The notes below the pieces were generated by a model. The model ran no database searches and had not been told where the DNA came from. It worked only from the letters and a program-made list of their open reading frames with translations. The position numbers were made by a program, and so were the translations under genes. From Nigerium sp. (GTDB taxonomy: Bacteria; Actinomycetota; Actinomycetes; Propionibacteriales; Propionibacteriaceae), in contig JADJTH010000010.1 in assembly GCA_016711325.1 (NCBI GenBank), positions 124,001-188,000 of the forward strand: a stretch of DNA of 64,000 nt, given 5' to 3'. Position 1 is the first letter of the stretch. The number at the start of each line of letters is the position of its first letter. Positions 8,301 to 16,371 of the stretch are shown here, piece by piece.

Positions 8301-8891
8301 ATGAATTCTCGTCGCGAGCGGCTGGTGGGCTGGTGGGCCCTTCAGTGGATTCGAGACGATGAACAGCTCATACCGGCGATTGCGAATGTTCGGGCTGCGC
8401 TTCGTGTCGATGAGGGCGGGAGAGTGCTGTGTTTCGAGAGCGTCAACACAACGAACGTCCGCTACGTCGTAGACGAGGACGGCTCAATCCAATTCGAGCT
8501 GACGGCGACGACCCTCATAGGTGGCCCCCATCTTCGTCAGGATGACTTGCTTCAAGCGGCCCTGAGTCAAGCCCAGCGGTACCACAACGGGGGAGACTCT
8601 TTGACCTTGTTCGATGCGAGCGGATCGACGTTGGCAGTTCTTGTTCCCATGGACAGCGACAGCGAGCGTTTCGCAGAGCTCTTTCCGTCTATCTCGCCGC
8701 GGAGACTCAGGGACGCCGCCGACGCTTTACGGTCAGATCCCCACGCACGCTCTGAACTGATCTTTGATCAGCCGAACCGCGCAGCGGCCAGGAACGCGTT
8801 GATGGCTAGATTTGGGATCAGCGGCACTCAAGCTGAGGCAATCCTTAACATGGATGATGACTTCGGAAATTTCTCGAACGTAGTCCGATAG
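8301..8891 (+). CDS. Hypothetical protein with a gyrase-A-like C-terminal tail
   Basis: 196 aa from ATG 8301; TACTCT ends 7 nt upstream and no ribosome-binding site is present, which suggests a leaderless transcript. The N-terminal ~120 residues are an unrecognised alpha/beta region. The C-terminus (RNALMARFGISGTQAEAILN) resembles the tract before the end of the GyrA/ParC breakage-reunion domain (ERFGLSEEQAQAILDMRL), a helical motif occasionally appended to unrelated small actinobacterial proteins. It lacks all catalytic parts of a topoisomerase. Function unknown. Confidence 0.6.
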   Translation: MNSRRERLVGWWALQWIRDDEQLIPAIANVRAALRVDEGGRVLCFESVNTTNVRYVVDEDGSIQFELTATTLIGGPHLRQDDLLQAALSQAQRYHNGGDSLTLFDASGSTLAVLVPMDSDSERFAELFPSISPRRLRDAADALRSDPHARSELIFDQPNRAAARNALMARFGISGTQAEAILNMDDDFGNFSNVVR

Positions 8892-8892
8892 T

Positions 8893-8980
8893 TGGTCGAT
8901 GGCCAGAGGGTGCACCACTAAGACGGCTATGCTGCCATCACACGTTGCCTGCTCGAGGGTCTCTCCGGGGCGCAACGGTG
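8893..8980 (+). pseudogene. Remnant copy of the 3' end of the 4763-6313 gene
   Basis: From tggtcgatggccag at 8893 the DNA follows 6231-6318 almost base for base for about 85 bp (VDGQ.VHH.DGYAAI.RCLLE.LSGA). The copy has a stop codon in place of Tyr (CAC TAA GAC) and several substitutions. It lies directly after the stop of the 8301 gene and upstream of the 9040 gene. It shows that another copy of the paralogue once occupied this place or that recombination occurred here. Confidence 0.75.
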
Positions 8981-9039
8981 CAGATCCACCGGGATTCACA
9001 GAACGCGGTGAGGCAAGGCCTGATGCGAGGGGAGAATCG

Positions 9040-9345
9040 GTGAGGTACTTGATGCTGTCGGCGGATTGGGGCATTCCCTCGGTGATCGAGAACGACGATC
9101 AAGCCTGGTCTTCCGTGAGAGAGGAGATACATCCAGAACTGGTCGCGGCGATCGTCGCGTGGAACGAGGACTATCAGCCCATCGTTCCGCTCGATTCGAA
9201 CGACCGCCTCGCGAGGCGTCCGCGCATCGAAGAACTGGATCGGGTTGGCCTGTGGCTTGCCGGACGCCTCGAGGCCAGCTTGGGAGTGTGCAAGGTCGAG
9301 TACCACAGCGAGGGCGAGTTGCGCCGTCTTCCTCGTCTGCGTTAG
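9040..9345 (+). CDS. Small hypothetical protein
   Basis: 101 aa from GTG 9040, with GAGGGGAG 6-12 nt upstream, which favours this start over the longer frame running into the remnant. It begins VRYLMLSADWGIPSVIEND, with a central WNEDYQPIVP and a C-terminal EELDRVGLWLAGRLEASLG. It is acidic, with no membrane segment. Similar short 'MRYLMLSAD...WN..Y' proteins are common in actinobacterial accessory regions, but I know no function. The gene is convergent with the PEP-synthase-like gene downstream. Confidence 0.6.
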   Translation: MRYLMLSADWGIPSVIENDDQAWSSVREEIHPELVAAIVAWNEDYQPIVPLDSNDRLARRPRIEELDRVGLWLAGRLEASLGVCKVEYHSEGELRRLPRLR

Positions 9346-9358
9346 TCCTCAGGTCAGA

Positions 9359-11938
9359 TCAGAGCAACTCGATCGCGCCGGTGGCGCCGTCGATCCTGAT
9401 GCGCTGACCGTCGCTCAGCCGGGTCGTCGCGTCGTGAACGCCGACGACGGCAGGAATGCCGTACTCGCGCGCCACCACCGAACCGTGGGTCATCATGCCT
9501 CCCACTTCGGTGATCAGCCCGGACGCCGCGAGGAACAGAGGCGTCCACGCAGGGTCCGTGCCCCGGCACACCAGGATCTCGCCAGGCTGCAACTGAGTCG
9601 TGCGAGGATCGTGCACCACCCGCACGACCCCGTCGGCGACGCCCGGTGACACGCCCGCGCCGCGCAGGTCGCCGTCGGAGTGGAGCCCCTCGTAGAAGGT
9701 GCGCCCATCCGACACCAGCACCCGCGGGATCTGCGCCCGCCGCGCCTCGGCCGCCCGCAGCGCCCGGCGCTCGGCGACCACCTCGTGCCACTCGGCCGTG
9801 AACGCCCGGCGCAGCTCGTCGGTGCGCAGAAACGCGATGTCGGACACGGACGCCAACCGCCCCTGCTCGACCAGCTCGGCCGCGGACGCGTCGATGCCAT
9901 CGCGGATCAGCCCGAAGCAGCGCACCAGCGTGAACTTCGGCGTCTCCCGCGCGCCGCCCAGCCCCCGGATCGTCTGCGCCGCGCGCTTCACCTTCCGGGC
10001 GCGGGCCGGCGTCGACGCGTCCATCAGCCGCCGGATCGACCGGCCCGCCTCGTGCTGCCCGGCCTTGTGCACCGCGCGCGGGTGGGCGTCGGCGGGCAGC
10101 GCCAGGTAGCTCTTGATCGTGTGCATCACCGGCGTCGGGTCGTCGCGCCAGCGCGGCGCACCCAGGTCGATCTCGGCGACCCCGCGCATGCCGTACGCAT
10201 CGAGGAACTCGGACAGCGCCCGCTGCGCGACCCGCGGCAGGCGCCCGGCCTTGAACTGCCGTGCCAGGTCGGACGCCGGCGTCTCGGCCACCCAGCCCCA
10301 CGAGGTCGCGTCGCCGCGGATCGCGGTGGCGACGTCGGCGAGCGCCAGGTCCATCGACGTGGTGACGTTGCCCGGCAGCGCCCGCATCACGGCCAGGGCC
10401 AGCGCGTCGGCGTCCGGAAGCTTGGTGCGCGCGGCCAGCTCGCGGACGCGGCGCAGGCTGAGCAGCGTCGGGAGCATGATCGGCGCGAAGACGGGCAGCA
10501 GGGACGGCAGCGCGCGGCGTCCCATCGACTCGAGTGCGTCGACCCGCGCGGTGAGCCGCTCCTGCGGCGTCGGCTTGAGCGCCGCCGCCTCCATCCGCCG
10601 CTCAAGCTGGCGCACCAGGTCCTCGCAGACGCGATCGAGCGTGCGACGAGCGGCCGTGGGGTTGGCGGCTGCGGCCCGCACGCGCGCGGCGATGCCCGGC
10701 ATGATGGCCGCGATGGCGGCGCTGATGGCGGGCGCCGGCGCGGCCCGGGTGGGGCGCAGCTCGGGCTCGGCGGCGAGTTCGGCGAGGATCGCGGCGGACG
10801 CCGGCTCGACGAAATCGAAGAACTCGTCGATCACCTTGCGGGTGGCGCGGATGCGCAGCAGGCCATCGAAGCGGATCCACAGCCGCTCGCCGGCGGGCTG
10901 GACCGCCCGGTTGGTCCGCCAGTCGACCTTGCGCCCGATGACCCGCGCCGCGCCGGCCAGCACGATCCGGATCGCCTCGCGACCCAGCGGCGTGATGGGT
11001 TCGAGGAGGCCCTGGATCGCGCCGAAGCTGAACCACACCTCGGGGTTCTCGTACGGCCCCGGGTTGGGGGCGGGCAGCGGGTAGAGCGCCGTGATCGGGC
11101 GGGCCTGCAGCACGAACAGCTCGTCGCCCACGCGCGCCCACTCGATGTCCATCGGCTCGCCGTACAGCTCGACCACGCGGCGTCCGAGCGCGAGCAGCCC
11201 CTGCAACTGATCGTCGCCGAGGGACGGCGCCGCGCCGGCGATCGCGCGGCTGACGATCGCGCCCGAGACCGTGTCGCACACGAACGAATCCGGCGTCACC
11301 TGGCCCGAGACGAGCGCCTCGCCCAGGCCGAACACGGCGTCCACCACCGACTCGGAGCGCTTGCCGGTGCGCGGATTGGCCGTGAACAGCACCCCGGACG
11401 CCTCGGCGTCCACCATGGCCTGCACGACGACGGCGATCGAGACCCCGGCGTGGTCGACGCCGTGGTGGCCGCGGTAGGAGAGGGCGCGTTCGGTCCACAG
11501 CGAGGACCAGCAGTCGACGATCCGGTCGATCACGTCGGCGAGCGTGGTGACGGCGAGGAACGTGTCCTGCTGGCCGGCGAACGACATGCCCGGCAGGTCT
11601 TCGGCGGTGGCGGACGACCGGACGGCCACCGGGCCGGCCAACTCGGCACCGTCCAGCAGCGGAACCAGCCGCCGCAGGAGTTGTGCGCGCTGCGCGACGT
11701 CGGGCGCCGCCGCGGCGAAGGCGGCCCTGATCGTGGCGGACGCCTCGGCGTCCGGCAGCGCGAGCGCAGCGTGAATGACGTCGGAGAGGCCGTGCGCCTC
11801 GACGAAGGCGTCGTACTCGGTCGTCTCGACGATCACGAACGGCGGGACGGGCAGCCCGGCGTCGCGCAGGCGCACCAGGTTCGCGCCCTTGCCGCCCTGC
11901 AAGGACAACTCGGGGCCGCCGTTCGTCATGCTCGCCAT
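9359..11938 (-). CDS. PEP synthase / rifampin-phosphotransferase family protein
   Basis: 859 aa. Residues ~1-290 are a PPDK/PEP-synthase ATP-grasp region (LQGGKGANLVRLRDAGLPVP; VAVRSSATAEDLPGMSFAGQ; VDAEASGVLFTANPRTG). The C-terminus is the swivelling phosphohistidine domain (ITEVGGMMTHGSVVAREYG), with the catalytic His near residue 818. Enzymes of this build move the beta-phosphate of ATP via His to pyruvate, or, in RPH proteins, to rifamycin. Length and domain order (ATP-binding, variable middle, His domain last) fit RPH (about 865 aa) better than classical PpsA, which ends in a large PEP/pyruvate barrel. The substrate cannot be decided from sequence alone. It is a single gene, divergent from pdxH. 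Confidence 0.75.
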   Translation of the reverse strand: MASMTNGGPELSLQGGKGANLVRLRDAGLPVPPFVIVETTEYDAFVEAHGLSDVIHAALALPDAEASATIRAAFAAAAPDVAQRAQLLRRLVPLLDGAELAGPVAVRSSATAEDLPGMSFAGQQDTFLAVTTLADVIDRIVDCWSSLWTERALSYRGHHGVDHAGVSIAVVVQAMVDAEASGVLFTANPRTGKRSESVVDAVFGLGEALVSGQVTPDSFVCDTVSGAIVSRAIAGAAPSLGDDQLQGLLALGRRVVELYGEPMDIEWARVGDELFVLQARPITALYPLPAPNPGPYENPEVWFSFGAIQGLLEPITPLGREAIRIVLAGAARVIGRKVDWRTNRAVQPAGERLWIRFDGLLRIRATRKVIDEFFDFVEPASAAILAELAAEPELRPTRAAPAPAISAAIAAIMPGIAARVRAAAANPTAARRTLDRVCEDLVRQLERRMEAAALKPTPQERLTARVDALESMGRRALPSLLPVFAPIMLPTLLSLRRVRELAARTKLPDADALALAVMRALPGNVTTSMDLALADVATAIRGDATSWGWVAETPASDLARQFKAGRLPRVAQRALSEFLDAYGMRGVAEIDLGAPRWRDDPTPVMHTIKSYLALPADAHPRAVHKAGQHEAGRSIRRLMDASTPARARKVKRAAQTIRGLGGARETPKFTLVRCFGLIRDGIDASAAELVEQGRLASVSDIAFLRTDELRRAFTAEWHEVVAERRALRAAEARRAQIPRVLVSDGRTFYEGLHSDGDLRGAGVSPGVADGVVRVVHDPRTTQLQPGEILVCRGTDPAWTPLFLAASGLITEVGGMMTHGSVVAREYGIPAVVGVHDATTRLSDGQRIRIDGATGAIELL

Positions 11939-12054
11939 TATTCACCCGCACTCACGCCGCACGCACGCGGCGGTGTGCGCGACACCCGCCCTGGCCACCC
12001 CAGACCCCCCGATGTTGGGGACGCCGCCCGGCGCCAGGGGCGTAGGTTGGCCGC

Positions 12055-12687
12055 ATGGACATCAGCGGTCTGCGCCGCAGCTACGAGCGCGGCGAACTCG
12101 ACGAGAGCGACGCGCCCTCGGCGCCCCTGGCCCTGTTCGGGCGCTGGTTCGCCGACGCCCGCGCCCAGCAGGGGCGCGAACCGAACGCCATGACGCTCGC
12201 CACCGCGGACGCCGCGGGCCGGCCCTCGGCGCGCATCGTGCTGCTCAAGGGCTTCGACGAGTCAGGGCTGGTCTGGTACACGAACTACACCTCACGCAAG
12301 GGCCGCGAGCTGGACGCCAACCCGCACGCCGCCCTGCTGTTCTTCTGGGAGCCGCTCGAACGCCAGGTGCGGATCGAGGGGGCCGTCGAGCACGTGAGCG
12401 CCGAGGAATCGGACGCCTACTACGCCGTTCGTCCTCTCGACTCCCGCATCGGCGCCTGGGCGTCGCCGCAGTCGGAGGTGATCGGCTCCCGCGCGACCCT
12501 GGTCACCAACGCCGCGCGGGCGGCCGCACGGCACGGGCTGAACCCGCCGCGTCCGGAGCATTGGGGCGGCTACCGCCTGGTGCCCGACACCTGGGAGTTC
12601 TGGCAGGGACGCACCTCCCGCCTGCACGACCGCGTCCGCTACCGCCGCGACGGCGGCGCCTGGGTGCGCGAACGCCTCGCGCCCTGA
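12055..12687 (+). CDS. pdxH: Pyridoxamine 5'-phosphate oxidase
   Basis: 210 aa, the normal length for PdxH. It oxidises pyridoxine or pyridoxamine 5'-phosphate to PLP using FMN. Typical motifs are present: EPNAMTLATADAAGRPSARIVLLKGFDE (FMN/PLP binding), FYTNYTSRKG-like WYTNYTSRKGREL, SRIGAWASPQSEVI, and the C-terminal EFWQGRTSRLHDR followed by the conserved terminal YRRDGGAWVRERLAP. TAGGTT 6 nt before the ATG suggests a leaderless transcript. It runs divergently from the PEP-synthase-like gene. Confidence 0.95.
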   Translation: MDISGLRRSYERGELDESDAPSAPLALFGRWFADARAQQGREPNAMTLATADAAGRPSARIVLLKGFDESGLVWYTNYTSRKGRELDANPHAALLFFWEPLERQVRIEGAVEHVSAEESDAYYAVRPLDSRIGAWASPQSEVIGSRATLVTNAARAAARHGLNPPRPEHWGGYRLVPDTWEFWQGRTSRLHDRVRYRRDGGAWVRERLAP

Positions 12688-12757
12688 GCCGGCGCGCCCT
12701 GTAGCCAGTTCGAGTTCGCCCGAGCCCACGCGCCCCGAACCAACGTGCCCCGGGCCG

Positions 12758-14164
12758 TCAGATGCCCGGCTCGTACGGCAGCCCGCCCGCCCTCACCGCC
12801 GCCACCAGCCGGGCGTGGTCGGCCTCGGTCTGGTCGGCATAGGCCCGCGCCCAGCGGACGAACGCGTCGCCCGCGGCGTCCTTCTTGCCGAGGTAACCCG
12901 AGATGATCGACGCCCCCGACGTCCGCGCGTGCCCCTTGGCGAGCAGGTGGCCGACGATGCCCGAGTAGTCGACCAGCACCTTGGCGTCCATGTCCTCCAG
13001 CGGGACGCCGCCCTTCATGTTGCGCCACTGGCGCACGTAGTACTGGTGCTCGCCGACGGTCGTCCAGCCGAGCAGCGGATCGGAGACCGTCTGCAACTGC
13101 TGCTGGTACTCGACCACCCGCTGCCCCTGATGCGCGTGCCAGACGGTGTCGCCGTGCACGAACGGCGCCAGCACCGAGCGCTGCGCCTGCTTGACCTGCA
13201 GGAACAGCACGTCGTCGGGACGCGAGCCGACCAGGAGCGCGATCCAGGCGCGCATGCCGACCGAGCCGACCCCGACAACCTTGTGGGCGATGTCGACCAG
13301 CGTGTATCCGCCGACGATCCGCCTCCACTGCGGGGTGAGCGTCGGCAGGTAGGCGTCCAGACCCAGGGCGATCGCCTCGAACTGCTCGGCGTCCGGGTGC
13401 GTGACCAGCGGCGGATCGTCGACGATCTGCGTCGCGCTCCGGGCGCCCGCGGCGATCTTGGGCAGCTTGCGGTCGCAGGTGCGCCGCCGGGCCGCCGCCG
13501 CGGCCCGCTTGATCTCGTCGCGCAGCGCCTTCTCGGTCGCGCTCTCCTGCAGCCGGTCCACGTCGAGCTGCTCGAACGCGCGCCACAGCAGCGGCTGCTT
13601 GGACAGGAAGCTGACCTCTTCGCGGTACTTCGCCACGCAGGTGCGGACGGCCTCGGCGCACTGCTCCTCGGAGGTGCCGTTGACGCGTCCGAGCACCCAG
13701 ATGGACGCCGTCAGCCGGCGCAGATCCCACTCCCACGAGCCGGTGTGCGCCTCGTCGAAATCGTTCAGGTCGATGACCTGATTGCCCTCGGGGGAGCGGT
13801 AGAACCCGATGTTGCCGATGTGCGCGTCGCCGCAGGCCGTCGTGTGGACGCCGGTGGCGGGCAGATGCGCGACGTCCCAGGCCATCAGGTTCGCCGTGCC
13901 GCGCAGCAGGCCGAACGGGGACGCCGCCATGCGCGCGATGCGGACGCCCTTCAGCCAGGGCAGGCGTCCCTCGTGCGAGCGCTCGATGACGTCCACCACG
14001 TCGGGACGGTCGTCGGTGGGCGTCCATTCGCCGAGTGAGGCCACCGGCGTCTCGGCCCGCAGCGCCTTGCCGTGCGCGACGCGCTCGGCGCGGTTCGTGG
14101 CGGGAATGCGGAACGAGGTGAAGGCGTCCGCGTAGTGCGCGTCGCCACCGTTGTCGATCGTCAT
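12758..14164 (-). CDS. DUF2252 family protein
   Basis: 468 aa from ATG 14164, which has a GGGGAAAG box upstream; the longer frame to 14485 has a non-coding-looking Arg-rich start. DUF2252 features: RAERVAHGKALRAETP near the N-terminus, the kinase-like HTTACGDAHIGNIGFY and VIDLNDFDEAHTGSWEWDL segments, and KVVGVGSVGMRAW. The family has an aminoglycoside-phosphotransferase/protein-kinase-like core, but its substrate is not established. Single gene, convergent with pdxH. Confidence 0.85.
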   Translation of the reverse strand: MTIDNGGDAHYADAFTSFRIPATNRAERVAHGKALRAETPVASLGEWTPTDDRPDVVDVIERSHEGRLPWLKGVRIARMAASPFGLLRGTANLMAWDVAHLPATGVHTTACGDAHIGNIGFYRSPEGNQVIDLNDFDEAHTGSWEWDLRRLTASIWVLGRVNGTSEEQCAEAVRTCVAKYREEVSFLSKQPLLWRAFEQLDVDRLQESATEKALRDEIKRAAAAARRRTCDRKLPKIAAGARSATQIVDDPPLVTHPDAEQFEAIALGLDAYLPTLTPQWRRIVGGYTLVDIAHKVVGVGSVGMRAWIALLVGSRPDDVLFLQVKQAQRSVLAPFVHGDTVWHAHQGQRVVEYQQQLQTVSDPLLGWTTVGEHQYYVRQWRNMKGGVPLEDMDAKVLVDYSGIVGHLLAKGHARTSGASIISGYLGKKDAAGDAFVRWARAYADQTEADHARLVAAVRAGGLPYEPGI

Positions 14165-14346
14165 GGGCTTTCCCCTCACGCTAGTGCTGTCGGCATCGTA
14201 GTGCGCGCCCAGCGGCGGGCCGAGTCTTTCGCGGGCACCCTCACCCCGAACGGCGGCAAGTTCGGCCATACTGGGCGTGCCCCTACCGGGCGTGTCCGTG
14301 CCCGGGTGCCCACCGTGGACCAACCCCATGGCCGAAGGAGACGTCA

Positions 14347-15069
14347 GTGAATCCCAGTTCCCACCTCGCTTTGACCGTTGGGTTGGCCGCCGAAACCGTA
14401 CGTGAGTCCGGGGTGGTCGTTCACTGCGTGGCGCCGCGCGAGGCCACCGCCTTCGTCGCCGACGTGCTGCACGCCGTGGGCGCATCGGCCGTGATCACCG
14501 GCACGTCCGTCGCCGGCCTCGAGGCGGCCGGTTCCGCCGACGCGCTGGCGCTCGACCTCGCGACGCTCACCGCCGAAGGCTGGGATCCCGTCGGCCCCGC
14601 CCTGAGCACGGCCGCCGCGGCCGGGACGCCGTGGGTGCTGGACGCCACCAAGCTCGGCCGCCAGCCGCTGCGCGCCGGACTCGTGCAGACGCTGCTCGGC
14701 CACCGCCCGGCCATGGTCGTCGTCGACGAGATCGATGCGGACGTGGTCGTCGCCGCGGGCGTCGAGCGCGCGATCGTCACCGAGGGCACCCAGGTGCTCG
14801 TGGGCGACGGCGAACTGGTCGTGCCGCCGATGAACACGATGCTCGCCAAGACCCCCGGCGTCCGGGCGGCCGCGTCCGCGCTGATCGCCGCCTGCCTCGG
14901 CGTCGCCCCGCCGCTGGAGGCCGCGCTGGCGGGCGCGGCGTGGATGTCGCTGGCGTCCGAGCGGGCGGCCCGCAACGGTCGCGGACCGGCGCGCTACCGC
15001 ATGGCCTTCATCGACGAACTGTCGACGATCCACGGCGACGAGATCGCCGAGCACCTCGGTCTGCGCTGA
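14347..15069 (+). CDS. Hydroxyethylthiazole-kinase (ThiM)-like protein, divergent
   Basis: 240 aa from GTG 14347 with AAGGAGA upstream. The overall pattern follows the ThiM ribokinase-like fold: VHCVAPREATAFVADVLHAVGAS matches the VHxITNxVxxNDxANxxLAxGAS start, LALDLATL matches LVLNIGTL, and PWVLDATKLG matches PVVLDPVGVG. The C-terminus (AAASALIAACLGVAPPLEAAL) corresponds to the helix after the nucleotide-binding loop. However, the GTGC catalytic loop appears as KTPGVRA and the Asn residues are gone. So it may bind substrate without kinase activity, or act on something else. Confidence 0.55.
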   Translation: MNPSSHLALTVGLAAETVRESGVVVHCVAPREATAFVADVLHAVGASAVITGTSVAGLEAAGSADALALDLATLTAEGWDPVGPALSTAAAAGTPWVLDATKLGRQPLRAGLVQTLLGHRPAMVVVDEIDADVVVAAGVERAIVTEGTQVLVGDGELVVPPMNTMLAKTPGVRAAASALIAACLGVAPPLEAALAGAAWMSLASERAARNGRGPARYRMAFIDELSTIHGDEIAEHLGLR

Positions 15070-15102
15070 GCCGACTCCATGCCCCCGGGTAGGGTGGACG
15101 CC

Positions 15103-15495
15103 GTGACCACGACTTCCACCGCCAATCCGGGCCTCCTCGTCTTCTTCCGGCTCGCGTCCGGCGCGAGCGCGGCCGTGGCCCTCACGCTCGGCGTCCTCGG
15201 ATCGTTCATGGACGCCGGGGGCGTCCGCGGCATTCACGCGACGCTGGCCATGGTCTTCCTGGTGCTCTCGCTCGTCGTGGCCCTCGTCTCGTTCCTTTAC
15301 GGCCGCCGGGTCGGCCGGAAGGGCATCGGCATGCACGGGGTGGGCGTGTTCGTGCTCGCGCTCGTGCAGTACGGCCTGGGCGAGATGTACCTCACCATCC
15401 CGCACATCGGCCTCGGCCTGGCGATCGTCCTCGGCGCGGGCGCCCTGTTCTCGCTGGCGATGCGCCGGCCCGCGGCCCACGCCGCGGCGTCCTGA
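15103..15495 (+). CDS. Small four-helix membrane protein
   Basis: 130 aa from GTG 15103. TAGGGT lies 7 nt upstream with no ribosome-binding site, pointing to a leaderless transcript. Four hydrophobic segments are visible (about LLVFFRLASGASAAVALTL, ATLAMVFLVLSLVVALVSFL, GVGVFVLALVQYGLG, IGLGLAIVLGAGALFSLA). The C-terminus is Ala-rich. Family and role unknown. It precedes the rhomboid-like gene on the same strand by 17 nt and is probably co-transcribed. Confidence 0.65.
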   Translation: MTTTSTANPGLLVFFRLASGASAAVALTLGVLGSFMDAGGVRGIHATLAMVFLVLSLVVALVSFLYGRRVGRKGIGMHGVGVFVLALVQYGLGEMYLTIPHIGLGLAIVLGAGALFSLAMRRPAAHAAAS

Positions 15496-15512
15496 TCTGG
15501 CAGGCTTGACGC

Positions 15513-16331
15513 GTGCCCTCGTTCAACGTGTCCCGGGATGCCTCGGGTGACGCCTGGTTCCGCATCGGACGCCTCGACGTCACCTCGACGGTGCTGCTCG
15601 TCTTCGCCGGCGCGCTCGGAATGCTCGTGTCGACGTTCGTCCCGGCCTTCGCACAGGCCAGCTTCTTCGAGCCCCGCGCCGTGCTGCGCGGCGAGGTCTG
15701 GCGCGTCGTGTCCTGGCCGCTGGTGTCGGGGGTGTCGCTGTGGACGGTGCTGACGCTGCTGATGCTGTGGTACTTCGGGCGTGACCTCGAATCCCAGGTC
15801 GGACGCCGCTCGATGGCGTGGCTGTACGCCGGGCTGTGGGCGATGCTCACCGTCGTGTCGCTGACCGTCGGGTTCGCGCTCGGCGGCGGCGTGCTGATGG
15901 GGCTGCGCGACATCCAGTTCCTGATCCTGCTGCTGTGGATCGCCGAGTACCCGCGGCGTCCGTTCTTCTTCGGCATCCCCGCGTGGGCGCTCGGCGCCGT
16001 GCTGGTGGCGCTCAACCTGATCCAGATGCTGGCCTCGGGCGACATCGGCGGGCTGGTCGGCCTGCTGATCGTGTTCGTCGGGGCCGCGCTGCTCGCCAAG
16101 CGCTACGGGCTGCTGAGCGACCTGTCGTTCGTGCCGGGGTCGGCGCGCCGCCGGCGCGCCCGCGCGCCGAAGGTCTCGCGCACCCAGCAGCGGGCGGAGC
16201 GCCGCCGGGTGTCGGACGCCGAGCGGATCGACGAACTGCTCGAGAAGATCAGCGAGTCGGGCATCCACAGCCTGACGCCGGCCGAGCGCAAGGAACTCGA
16301 GAACCTGCGCCAGCGCCGCAAGGAGCGTTGA
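15513..16331 (+). CDS. Rhomboid-like membrane protein lacking the catalytic serine motif
   Basis: 272 aa with about five or six membrane segments in the first 200 residues, then a basic, helical cytoplasmic tail (IDELLEKISESGIHSLTPAERKELENLRQRRKER). This tail is typical of rhomboid-family proteins of Actinobacteria (DUF6576 type). WRVVSWPLVSGVSLWTVL and LWYFGRDLESQVGRRSMAWLY match the first rhomboid helices. The GxSG serine motif and the later catalytic His are not seen, so it is probably a pseudo-rhomboid (derlin-like) without protease activity. Confidence 0.65.
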   Translation: MPSFNVSRDASGDAWFRIGRLDVTSTVLLVFAGALGMLVSTFVPAFAQASFFEPRAVLRGEVWRVVSWPLVSGVSLWTVLTLLMLWYFGRDLESQVGRRSMAWLYAGLWAMLTVVSLTVGFALGGGVLMGLRDIQFLILLLWIAEYPRRPFFFGIPAWALGAVLVALNLIQMLASGDIGGLVGLLIVFVGAALLAKRYGLLSDLSFVPGSARRRRARAPKVSRTQQRAERRRVSDAERIDELLEKISESGIHSLTPAERKELENLRQRRKER

Positions 16332-16371
16332 GGGGCCCGCACTCCTCTGCAATTGGCGACGGGGTCCCTCG

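Noticed and set aside
9680..12193. Long plus-strand ORF (837 aa) over the PEP-synthase-like gene
   Set aside because: Arg/Gly/His-rich shadow of a clear minus-strand enzyme in very high-GC DNA; no recognisable domain and no ribosome-binding site.
15513..16331. Active rhomboid protease
   Set aside because: The GxSG serine motif and catalytic His are not visible, so only rhomboid-like is claimed.
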